Source of the DNA: Chamaesiphon minutus PCC 6605
GTDB lineage: Bacteria > Cyanobacteriota > Cyanobacteriia > Cyanobacteriales > Chamaesiphonaceae
Assembly: GCF_000317145.1 (NCBI RefSeq)
Contig: NC_019697.1
Location: 1,178,001 to 1,242,000, forward strand
Length of the DNA: 64,000 nt
Direction: 5' to 3'
Part shown: piece by piece, positions 17,816 to 26,645 of the stretch
Layout of the letters: every line of letters starts with the position of its first letter
Position numbering within the stretch: the first letter of the stretch is position 1
Translations under genes and position numbers: made by a program
The notes under the pieces: model-generated
What the model was told of the DNA's origin: nothing
The model's input: only the letters and a program-made list of their open reading frames with translations
Databases searched by the model: none

Positions 17816-18691
17816 ATGCGATTCTTGCGTAGACCCCGCCCTGGGGTGAATGAGATACTGTCTAGCTATTTGCTGCGAGTTACGGGAGCTAATGGTTATG
17901 CTAATTACAAGGTCGTTTCTGAATATGTCGATATCCAGTCCGATTTGCACAAATTCAACTATCTATCCAAAGATATTACCAGCCTGGAGCGGTTGAGTGC
18001 GGCAACGGGGGTAATGGAGTCGAGATTGTGGGAGATGGTATTTCCAGTTATCGACGATCGATCTGTACGAGCTTATGGGGCGACTTTGGAGTATCAGTGG
18101 TTGGAGCGGGAGAAGCTGAAGGTTTGTCCGCATTGTCTAGCGGAGACGGGATACTATCATCAACACTGGGCTTTGTGGCTCTACACCAGTTGTCATATTC
18201 ACAAATGGTTGTTGGTGGATACTTGTCCTCAGTGTCAGTCAGGATGGCGGTGAGATGACTTGAAGAATGATTGGCAGTGTGGGTGTGGTTTCAATTTTAG
18301 GGAGGCTCCTATTGCCGATTTAGGGTTGGGGCAGGATAATTTGAGCAGCTTGGTGGCTCGTAGGTGTGGGGTGGCTGGAGATAGTGCGGGTACTCTTGAT
18401 TCTCCAAAGGAGAGTCCGCGCCAACGAACATCTCTACTTGATGCTTTCGATCTGTCGCAATTGTCGCTGCTGATGATGTCTACGGCTCTGTGTCTATACA
18501 ATCCAGGTGGTAGTTTGCATCAACTCAAGTTGCCATCTAGCAATCGAGAATTAGATGCGTTGTTGTCGAGATGTACGATCGTGTATGGCTCGAGCAGCCG
18601 AATTTGGGATATTTTCTCCAGTGGTTCGATCGGATGTATCGATCGAAGTATCAGAAGGCTGGGAAGCGGAGGAATCACCTGGAAAGGTTGA
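17816..18691 (+). pseudogene. tniQ: TniQ/TnsD-like target-site protein, with in-frame TGA
   Basis: The frame opens with RFLRRPRPGVNEILSSYLLR and has the TniQ zinc-binding pattern CPHC...CHIHKWLLVDTCPQC. It hits TGA at 18251 and then continues in the same frame (NDWQCGCGFNF...) to 18691. A 24-bp micro-element at 18401 sits in frame. TniQ/TnsD proteins choose the target site. No cas genes or CRISPR array were seen nearby, so there is no sign that this one was RNA-guided. Confidence 0.75.
18401..18424 (-). repeat. micro-element copy, 24 bp, in tniQ
   Basis: Reverse orientation. The hairpin is TCTCC-TTT-GGAGA and the head is diverged (TTGGCGCGGAC). Removal gives CTT GAT CGA ACA, i.e. CGATCG and an unbroken frame (LDRTS). 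Confidence 0.75.
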
Positions 18692-21034
18692 GTCTGATTT
18701 CGACTTTTCGCCAGAAGCTCGACGCTCTTCATCTCTGAGATTTCCCAGGGGTAGGAATCTTGAGATCGGATGCCAGAAAATCGGTTTTGTATATAAATAT
18801 TTCATGTATCAGTCTATTATTGTAATTCAGCGAGGGTAGAATGAATCCAAATAAAAAACAACTTAGCAATCCTTTTTCTACTGGAGGCGGTGGCGGACAT
18901 TTTGAAGCTCATATTCAGGCTTCATTTGTTGTGCTAATGCTTACTGGAGGATATGCACCATGCCTCCCTTGTTGGCCGATTTGCGAGATTAAGCTACAAG
19001 GCAAAATAGATGGATTTGATACTGACGACATCATCGTGTTCGTTGAAAATCAAAATACTCAAGAAAGACGGAAACTAATTGGACAGGTAAAACACTCGAT
19101 CAGTATCACTAAAGCTAACAATATTTTTGCAGAAGTAATTCAGGCCGCGTGGAATGATTTTAATAATCCTGATGTGTTTACAAGAGGTAAGGACATTATC
19201 GCGCTTATTACTGGCGCACTGAATGCAACAGATTCTCACAATGTACAGTGGTTGTTGAGTCAAGCTAGGCACACTAAAGATGTAGAGGAGTTCTATAGAA
19301 ATGTCGATCAGGCTAAATTCAGCCCTGCAAAGAGCAGTGAAAAATTGGACGTTATTCGACACCATTTGAAATTAGCTAACAATAATTCAGAGGTTTCTGA
19401 TGAGGAACTTTATTCATTTCTCAATCATTTTCATTTGCTTGGCTACGATCTGGGGGAGGAAGTTGGCGTTGCGCTATCCCTACTGCACTCTCATATTTCA
19501 CAATTCAACCAACAAACTCCACAGTGGGTTTGGTCGAGAGTTGTGGATATCGTTCAGACTTGGAATCAAGATGCAGGAACGATCGTGACAGAAAAGCTCC
19601 CCGAAGATTTAAGAGAGGTCTTCAAGCAGCCATCTCTTACCTATATTCCCAAAGAATTAACAACTCAGACAGAACTAGTTGAAGTAGATTGGAGCAATCA
19701 CGAGTATGCAACCGATCTTGCACTAGCAAATTTGGTTGGTGCGTGGAATGAGAACAACGAAGTTGATACTTCTGTTGTCGCCAAATTAACGGCTCAAACT
19801 TATTCGACTTGGATTTTAAAAGCCAGGGAAATTATTCATCAACCTAATTCTCCGTTGTTGTTGAAAAATGGAGCTTGGCAAGCAATCGAACGGGGTAATT
19901 TATGGGAAGTTCTAGGTTCGCGCATATTTGATAACCATCTAGATACTTTCAAAGAATTAGCTATTGCTGTCCTGACGGAGCGACACCCTTCTTTTGAGCT
20001 ACCTAAAGAGGGACGCTATGTGGCAAGTATTTATGGTAAGGTGCTGGAATATTCCTCAGATATGAGAAAGGGTTTAGCTGAGGGTTTAGCTATACTTGGT
20101 AGTAAACATACTGCATTAGTTAACTGCTCTCGCGGGAAGGCTGAAAGTACTGCTATTATGTCTGTTCGTGAAATATTTGCGGCTGCGGATTGGGTATTAT
20201 GGGGCAGTTTAAATAGTTTACTGCCTCTATTAGCAGAGGCAGCACCAAAAGAATTTTTGGATGCAGTAGAGAAGGCGTTAAGCTTATCACCTTGTCCATT
20301 TGATGAATTGTTTGCCCAAGAAGGTAATTCTATAACTGGGCGTAATTATCTAACTGGATTGCTATGGGCACTAGAAGGAGTCGCTTGGGATGAGCAATAT
20401 CTAGTTCGCGCTTGTGTAATTCTAGGCGAACTTGCCAGCCACGATCCAGGTGGAAACTGGGGAAACCGTCCAGCTAAGTCCTTGTTAACAATCTTGCTCC
20501 CTTGGCTTCCTCAGACTCTGGCTTCAAAAGACAAGCAAAAGATTGTTGTTAAAACACTATGCCAAGAATTTCCAGAAGTTGCATGGCAATTACTACTCGG
20601 TCTACTTCCAAATCAACATCAAACGTCAATGGGTTCTCATAAACCATCATGGCGTTATTCCATACCTGAAGATTCGGGGAAAGTTAACTATCAGGAATAT
20701 TGGGCACAGGTATCCTCTTATACTGAAATCGCTGTTACAGAAGCGGGAGAAGATCGAGCAAAACTTAGTGAGCTTATTAATCATTTCGATAACTTACCCA
20801 AACCTGCATTTGATCGTTTGCTGGAAGTTTTATCGTCGGAGGCGATCGTAAGATTGCCTGAAGACAAACGTTTGCCTCTGTGGGAGAGTCTCATAAAATT
20901 CACATCTAAACATCGACGCTTTCACGATACAGAATGGGCATTGAAAGATGAATATCTTTTGCGGATCGAAGCAGTTGCAGAAAAGCTGGCTCCATCAAAT
21001 CCTTTTCATCTCTATCAGCACCTATTCTCTGATA

Positions 21035-21042
21035 ATGACTTT
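21035..21042 (+). repeat. ISL3 target-site duplication, left copy
   Basis: ATGACTTT immediately precedes the left terminal repeat. The same 8 bp follow the right repeat at 22473-22480. Confidence 0.9.
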
Positions 21043-22472
21043 GGTTCTCCAGTACCTAATGTGCTAAATCAATAATTGAATCTCCAAGTTAGCAAGCATC
21101 TGTTTCGGAAGTTGTTGAAATTAGTGAAGCCATAAGCAGTACGCTTGATGAGCTTAATCTTATTATTAATTCCCTCAACTACACCACTAGTAGTTCGCTC
21201 ATCAAAGTAAGCAACTATCTCTGTTAACCATCGCGAGATTGTGCCACAACTATTTGGCAAATGCTGCTTGGCTCTTACCAGCCAATGTCTAATTTTCAAT
21301 AGTCCTCTCATCCACGATGTTGTTTTTTCCATTATCTCTCTCCATTTTTCTTTGAGTAGATGTGCTGCCCTAATGTTGGCAAATTCTTCTCTAACCTGCT
21401 TGAGCTTCTCTTGTTCTTTCTCCTCTCTTAACTCTTTTTCATTTTTTAGCAGCGCATATTTACTCGATTTTATTACTGCCAATTGCCGAGTGTATTCATT
21501 CTTTTGCTCTAATGTCTTTGCGGATTTAAGTTTAGCCTCTATCGCTCTTTTTTCTTGTTTTCTCAGCTTATCTAACTCACTATTTATTTGCGCTGTTACA
21601 TGAAATCTGTCTGCTACTACTTGAGCATTAGGCATCACTTCTATCGCTAAGCTTTTATACCCTTTCCATAAGTCTATGCTGACTTCTTCGATCCTTTCCA
21701 GTACCTCTGTCCCCCATCCTTTCAGGATTTTCTCTATTTCTTCACTCTTTCTGCTTTCGATTATTGCTAATAATTTTCCTCGCTCTATATCTACTAATAC
21801 TGCACAATATTTTCCTTGTCCTTTTACCATTGCTATTTCATCTATTCCCAGTTTTCTTAAATCCGTTGGCTTTTCTCCGTTTAGCTCTGCTGCTGCGTCT
21901 TCAATTATTCTCTCTATTTCTGCTGTCGTCATTACTCCTGTTCTAGCTACGCTCTGAATATCTCCTTCTAGTGCTTCTGCTAGGATTTTTTTAGCTAGTC
22001 TTGAAGTATATGTTCTTCTGCCTTTAACAAATTCTAGTTGTTCGCTAAATGGTTTTTGACATTTTTTACATTTAAATTGTCTTCTGTTTATTTCTAGGTG
22101 AACTTGCTGCTCTCCCCACGGCAAATCTTTTACTATGTATCTATTATTCTGATGTAAGCTACTACTCTTCGTTCCGCATCTATGGCATTTGCTTTCTTTC
22201 TTTATTGCTTCTACCTGTAAGATGATGCCTATTCCTTCATATTGTCGCTGCGACTCTACTCGCATTCCTTCTATTCCTAATAGCTCCGTTAGTAGCTTGA
22301 GTTCCTTTTTTGTTGCCACTTGCCCTGCCCGCCGCTCTTCTTACTATTTCTTCCTCTCTTCATTATCTTGCTTTTCCTCTCCTCGTCAGCAGTTTTGACA
22401 TATTTATTTTATTTTCTTTCTCTTGTACTGCCTCGATTCTCATTTAATTAGCACATTAGGTACTGGAGAACC
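21043..22472 (-). mobile_element. ISL3-family insertion sequence, complete
   Basis: The element is 1430 bp long. Its terminal repeats are near perfect over about 25 bp: GGTTCTCCAGTACCTAATGT at the left and the complement at the right, 22448-22472. It is flanked by the 8-bp direct repeat ATGACTTT, the length typical for ISL3. It carries one transposase on the minus strand. The perfect flanking duplication and intact transposase suggest a recent arrival. Confidence 0.92.
21069..22319 (-). CDS. ISL3-family transposase
   Basis: This 416-residue protein has an N-terminal zinc finger (CHRCGT...CKKCQKPF) and then an ISL3 DDE domain. It has LGIDEIAMVKGQGKYCAVLVD for the first Asp, DLWKGYKSLAIEVMPNAQVVADRFHV for the second region and TTSGVVEGINNKIKLIKRTAYGF for the Glu. 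The length is normal for the family and no defect is visible. Confidence 0.92.
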   Translation of the reverse strand: MATKKELKLLTELLGIEGMRVESQRQYEGIGIILQVEAIKKESKCHRCGTKSSSLHQNNRYIVKDLPWGEQQVHLEINRRQFKCKKCQKPFSEQLEFVKGRRTYTSRLAKKILAEALEGDIQSVARTGVMTTAEIERIIEDAAAELNGEKPTDLRKLGIDEIAMVKGQGKYCAVLVDIERGKLLAIIESRKSEEIEKILKGWGTEVLERIEEVSIDLWKGYKSLAIEVMPNAQVVADRFHVTAQINSELDKLRKQEKRAIEAKLKSAKTLEQKNEYTRQLAVIKSSKYALLKNEKELREEKEQEKLKQVREEFANIRAAHLLKEKWREIMEKTTSWMRGLLKIRHWLVRAKQHLPNSCGTISRWLTEIVAYFDERTTSGVVEGINNKIKLIKRTAYGFTNFNNFRNRCLLTWRFNY

Positions 22473-23873
22473 ATGACTTTGAACTCTTTGAAGAGAATGG
22501 TAATTGGGAAGAACAACAGCAAAAACTCGATGAACGCCGTCAAAAAGCTGTACGAGAAATATTGGAAGTAGGTGGCATTGAGTCGATTTTACAATTAGCC
22601 CAGGCACTAGAATCTGAGACGATTGGTTGTGCTCTTGGGCATGTGGGAGAGGGGGAAATAGATTCATTTTTGCTGCCTACATATCTAGAATCAGAAAATA
22701 GCAAGCTCTCATTGTTCATTTTTAGGTATATCTTGAGTCGTTTAGAGACTAATGGTTGGTCTTGGGTTGATGAATTGGACAAATCAGAATGGAATAGTAG
22801 ACAGGTTAGTCAGTTTCTCAGCTATCTACCATTTACCAGCGAAACCTGGAATCGTGTAACAGAGTGGCTGGGAGACGAACAGGGAGAATATTGGCGCAAA
22901 ACTAATACAAATTACCGATCGGACTCTAATTCAAACCATGCAATTGAGAAACTGATTGAGTATGGAAGACCTTTAGCTGCGATCGGCTACTTAGGAATGA
23001 TGCGTTATCAAAAGCAATCAATAAATGTAGATACGTGTGTCAAAGCTTTGTTAGTTGCGGTAACTTCATCAGAACCATCTTATCTAGTGAATAATTCGTA
23101 TCACAATATAGTCGAACTGATTAAGATGCTTCAGAAGAATCCAGTCATCGAACGAGAAGATCTTTTCCGTGTAGAATGGGCTTATTTATCTTGGCTAGAT
23201 GGTCGTCATGGTGCAAATCCCAAAGAAATAGAAAATCGGTTAGCTAGTAGTCCAGAATTTTTCTGTGAATTGATTCGTTTGATTTATCGCTCTAAGAAAT
23301 TTGAAGTTACTAATGATAATCAATCTGAACAAACCAAAACAATCGCAACAAATGCTTGGCAATTACTTCAGCAGTGGCATACTACTCCTGGGATGCAAGC
23401 AAATGGTAGTCTTGATGATGCTCATTTTTCCAATTGGCTTCAGCATGTGAAGGAAATTTGTGAAGAATCAGGTCATCTAGAAGTGGCACTAATTCAGATT
23501 GGTGGAGTTCTCATCCATTGTCCACCTGACACGAGTGGGTTGTGGATCGATCATACTGTAGCCAAAGCACTGAATGCAAAAGATTCAGAGAAGATGCGGA
23601 GAGGATTTGAAACAGGAATATATAACTCACGCGGCGTTTATTCGGTCGATCCGACGGGAAAACCAGAGCGAAAGCTTGCCGAGCAATATAGACAAAAAGC
23701 TGAAGCTGTTGAGAATGCAGGATATCATCGTTTTGCAGAAACACTTAGAAGTATTTCCGACCAATATATTCGTGATGGAGAAAGTCATCGCGACTGGATA
23801 TAAAAAAGATCGCTTGGCACAATTTCAAGAATTTCTACTTAAAAATTTTGTCAAAACTTACGGTTACTTGCTC

Positions 23874-24720
23874 TCATTTTTCTGACGATGAATTAGAGGT
23901 AAGCATTAGAGGTTTTAATATTTGCTGTGCAGCTAAAGTCTCAAACTGATCGCTCAAAGCCTTCGCTGCTGACTTATCCCTCAACATCACCCCAGCCTCA
24001 GTATTTCGATCGTGTGCAGCTTCCGTAAAATTTGCCGAAGTCACCAACAGGTATTCCTCATCGATAACTACGCATTTAGCATGGAGACAAGCTCTAGTGC
24101 GACCGCCTATTTCTAACGATCGCGGGTCGTAGAATATATCTGGAATTCGCTTTCCTGGCCAGATCTCCGCACGAAAGCGACGGGCATATTCTTTGACTAA
24201 AATAGCCGTTGGGGTAGTGTCTTTGAAATCCCGCTTGATGTTGATAAACAGTCTGACTTGGAGCTGGAAATCTTTGTCCATCTTGGCGGCTAGTCCACCA
24301 AAGAGGGTTGCGGCATTTTCGCCTTTGTCGATCGCGTAGGTGGAGATTAATACCGATCGCTGGGCGATACGAAATAGCTCTTGCACGACCACTTTAGTAT
24401 CGCGTCCGCTGGCTCCCAAGATCTCATCACCCGTCCAGACTAGATCGATCGAGTCTCGTTGGGTCTGTTGGGACTCGCGTTCGGCTAAGATCGATCGCAG
24501 TAGATAGACAAGATTAGCGGTATTCATCCCCTGTTCCCAGAGCATATTTAACTCACTCGCGATTACCTACGGTAGGCTACGCCAACGGCTGCACTTGGGC
24601 TGAGGCGATCGCTAGTGCTAGTGCAGGAGGTGAAATAGGGAAGGCGATCCGCCCAGATTCGATCGCCTTGAGCAGACTTTCGAGCGATGGACGACTGAGT
24701 TTGAGAAATGGGGCACTCAT
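23874..24720 (-). pseudogene. drmC: DISARM DrmC (phospholipase D-like), split by a micro-element
   Basis: The ATG at 24720 opens MSAPFLKLSRPSLESLLKAI. The frame breaks at the 22-bp micro-element at 24564 and resumes at ...SELNMLWEQGMNTANLVYLL. Exact removal rejoins them (QPIASELN). The C-terminal part has the phospholipase D signature HAKCVVIDEEYLLVTSANF, matching DrmC. DrmC is the accessory core protein of DISARM. The start overlaps the drmB stop (ATGA). A truncated product from 24545 could still be made. Confidence 0.82.
24564..24585 (-). repeat. micro-element copy, 22 bp, frameshifting drmC
   Basis: Head TTGGCGTAGCC plus hairpin TACC-GTA-GGTA. Flanks are CG/ATCG. Removal rebuilds CCG ATC GCG and the drmC frame. 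Confidence 0.85.
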
Positions 24721-24781
24721 AGAAAGTCGGGGAAGAAGGCTGCACCCCGATCTTCGACAGTGTTAACGACCAATGCTCGAT

Positions 24782-24804
24782 TCTCCAGGGAGAGGCTTCG
24801 CCAA
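24782..24804 (-). repeat. micro-element copy, 23 bp, frameshifting drmB
   Basis: Head TTGGCGAAGCC and hairpin TCTCC-CT-GGAGA with a 2-nt loop. Removal restores CTC GAT CGA GCA (LDRA) and the CGATCG site. Confidence 0.85.
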
Positions 24805-25268
24805 CGAGAAATTCATTCCCTTTCTCACAAGATGTTTCGGCAATTAGCAGACAACCGTGACAGGCGGCTCCATGCAGGAATCGCTCTTCATTAGCTTCTG
24901 CTGGCTTATGTTGGGCACAGACTGGATCGTTCGAGCAGAGTCTCCCAAACTCTAGGGCGTTGGCGAGGATCGATTCGATCCGTTTGCCTACTTGTACTAA
25001 GCCACCGAGGGTGCCCTCAGAGCCAGAAGAACCCGTGTAGAGCAAGATGCCGTAGCCATACTTTTCGCTGGCATAAACTCGCTCTTTAATCGCACTAGCT
25101 GAATAGCCGCACTCTAGGGATACAGTGGTAATGAGCAAGTGCGAGAGGGAGTGGAGCATGACGTAGGGTAGCCCTGGAAAACCTGAGTTCGATGAGGCTG
25201 TGCCTCATCATCAAATCAAGTCTCTGACTGTGCTTGAGTCATAAACATCAATTATTAAAATGAGATAT

Positions 25269-25315
25269 TTCCAAGTCATTATCAATAAGCTTTGATTATT
25301 GATAATGACTTGGAA
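25269..25315. repeat. 20-bp perfect inverted repeat (long hairpin)
   Basis: The arms TTCCAAGTCATTATCAATAA (25269-25288) and the exact complement (25296-25315) flank a 7-nt loop. It lies in the non-coding left part of the IS982-like element. It could be a strong terminator shielding the transposase from outside transcription, or the remains of a small nested element. Confidence 0.75.
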
Positions 25316-25474
25316 GTAAAACGTCGATCGATAATTACAAATAATTAACAATTAATAAGTTATTAAAAGTTCTGAGGAGCGGTCGGCAAATAAAAGTACA
25401 AATAGCATTGCAACCCTTATGTATAATCTCTGATTCTGGTTAAATTAATATATATATTAGAAAACCACACTTAG

Positions 25475-26365
25475 ATGATGGACTTAACCGAACTATTTTG
25501 TGAAATAGATGATTTCTGCCAAGATTGGCTAGCAACTTTTTCATCAATATCTTTCCCTGCCAACGGTAATAGCTTACCAAAACGCTGCGGCCTATCACTG
25601 AGCGAGGTCATGACTATTTCTATTCATTTCCATCAGTCAAGCTATCGAACATTTAAGGATTATTACCTCAAAAATGTTTGTCAAAACTTAACTGATTATT
25701 TTCCAAAGTTGGTTAGTTACAATAGAATGGTGGAGTTGATGCCAAATGTTTTAATAGCTTGCCTTTATTATCTCAACTCTCGTCAAGGTAAGGTGACTGG
25801 AATTAGTTTCGTGGATAGCACGGCTATTCCAGTTTGTCACCCAAAAAGAATTAAAAGAAATAAGGTTTTCAAAGAAACTGCCAAGCTGAGTAAGAGTTCT
25901 ATGGGATGGTACTTTGGATTCAAGCTTCATTTAATTATTAATGATTGCGGAGAGATATTAAGCTGCAAAATCACACCTGGCAATGTCGATGACCGCACAC
26001 ATTTGCCATCAATGACACAGGGAATATCAGGAAAAATATTTGGAGACAAAGGATATATTAAGAAAGAACTATTTGAAGAATTATTAAATAAAGGATTGCA
26101 GCTAATTACGCCACTAAAATCTAATATGAAAAACAAGCTCATCTTGATGGATGACAAAATATCACTTCGGAAACGCTCGCTGATTGAAACGGTAAATGAC
26201 CAGTTAAAAAATATTTGTTATTTAGTCCATTCTCGCCATCGGAGCTTGCATAATTTCATGCTAAATCTGATTACAGCATTAATTGCTTATACTCATCAAC
26301 CTAAAAAGCCGAGTTTGAAGCTAGATGAGCCTGCTCAAAACTTCTTTAGTATTGTTCCTATTTAG
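25475..26365 (+). CDS. IS982-family transposase
   Basis: This 296-residue protein has an IS982-type DDE domain: FVDSTAIPVCHPKRIKRNKVF, then GWYFGFKLHLIINDCGEI with PGNVDDRTHLP and GKIFGDKGYIKKELF, and finally RSLIETVNDQLKN. The length and motifs look complete. Reading opposes the direction of the drm genes. Confidence 0.9.
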   Translation: MMDLTELFCEIDDFCQDWLATFSSISFPANGNSLPKRCGLSLSEVMTISIHFHQSSYRTFKDYYLKNVCQNLTDYFPKLVSYNRMVELMPNVLIACLYYLNSRQGKVTGISFVDSTAIPVCHPKRIKRNKVFKETAKLSKSSMGWYFGFKLHLIINDCGEILSCKITPGNVDDRTHLPSMTQGISGKIFGDKGYIKKELFEELLNKGLQLITPLKSNMKNKLILMDDKISLRKRSLIETVNDQLKNICYLVHSRHRSLHNFMLNLITALIAYTHQPKKPSLKLDEPAQNFFSIVPI

Positions 26366-26628
26366 CCGATTATTTATTTATTAACTTAACTCAATATTTT
26401 CAATCATTAATCATCTTAATGATGGGTTTTATCGTGCCAAAATTTACATAAAATTTGCTATTAAGCTGAACATGTTGTCACATCTGAGTTCGATGAGGCT
26501 ATGCCTCATCGAACTCAGGTGGAAAGGGAAAATCTTCATCTTTGCGTCCCGTTCTGGCTAACCAAGTTTGATGACCATTTAAGAGTTCTCTGCCGCGCTG
26601 TTTGACGGCTTCAGTTTCTTTCCAGGTT

Positions 26629-26645
26629 CCGAGAGGCTACGCCAA
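26629..26645 (-). repeat. truncated micro-element at the drmA/drmB deletion junction
   Basis: Head TTGGCGTAGCC and the first stem arm TCTCG plus one loop base are present. Then drmB sequence begins. The second stem arm and the ATCG flank are missing, so the deletion that fused drmA to drmB ends inside the hairpin loop. Confidence 0.7.

Larger units (their letters stand above)
18841..23803 (+). pseudogene. large putative defence protein (nuclease plus helical repeats), split by an ISL3 element
   Basis: The first part (18841-21042, 734 codons) and the second (22481-23803, 440 codons) are one frame if the ISL3 element and one 8-bp target copy are removed, giving 1174 residues. The N terminus (NPFSTGGGGGHFEAHIQASF...GFDTDDIIVF...LIGQVKHS) resembles Cap4/Mrr-like PD-(D/E)xK nucleases: the D in FDTDD and the QVK form an acidic...QxK core. 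The rest looks like alpha-helical repeats. I see no Walker A, so it is not an obvious STAND ATPase. The exact family is unknown to me; similar proteins, as I recall, sit in defence islands. A GAGGGTAG ribosome site precedes the ATG. Confidence 0.65.
25181..26520 (+). mobile_element. IS982-like element inserted in drmB
   Basis: It is bounded by ACCTGAGTTCGATGAGGC at 25181-25198 and its complement at the right, ending at 26520. A GGAAA duplication flanks it (25176-25180, 26521-26525). Removing the element and one GGAAA makes the drmB frame continuous (DEDFPFPGLPYVML). The right end is itself a near-perfect hairpin (about 26483-26519). A 20-bp perfect inverted repeat lies at 25269-25315, so a smaller element may be nested in the left 300 bp. 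Total length 1340 bp is long for IS982, which fits nesting. Confidence 0.75.
24717..26628 (-). pseudogene. drmB: DISARM DrmB (DUF1998) remnant, N-terminus lost and interrupted by an IS982-like element
   Basis: Only the C-terminal part remains. Before the insertion it read ...WKETEAVKQRGRELLNGHQTW, then (after the element) PGLPYVMLHSLSHLLITTVSLECGYS. Then come the DUF1998 cysteine motifs CSNDPVC and HGAACHGCLLIAETSCEKGNEFL. A 23-bp micro-element at 24782 shifts the frame near the end; its removal gives EFLDRALVVNTVEDRG... and a stop overlapping drmC. The N-terminal majority is gone, deleted together with the end of drmA at a junction at about 26629. Confidence 0.8.

Noticed and set aside
13825-18691. 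CRISPR-guided transposon (CAST)
   Set aside because: No Cas12k, Cascade genes or repeat array are visible within or beside the element, so RNA guidance cannot be supported.
18841-23803. Avs-type STAND ATPase
   Set aside because: The N-terminal nuclease would fit, but I found no Walker A or Walker B motif in the rejoined protein.
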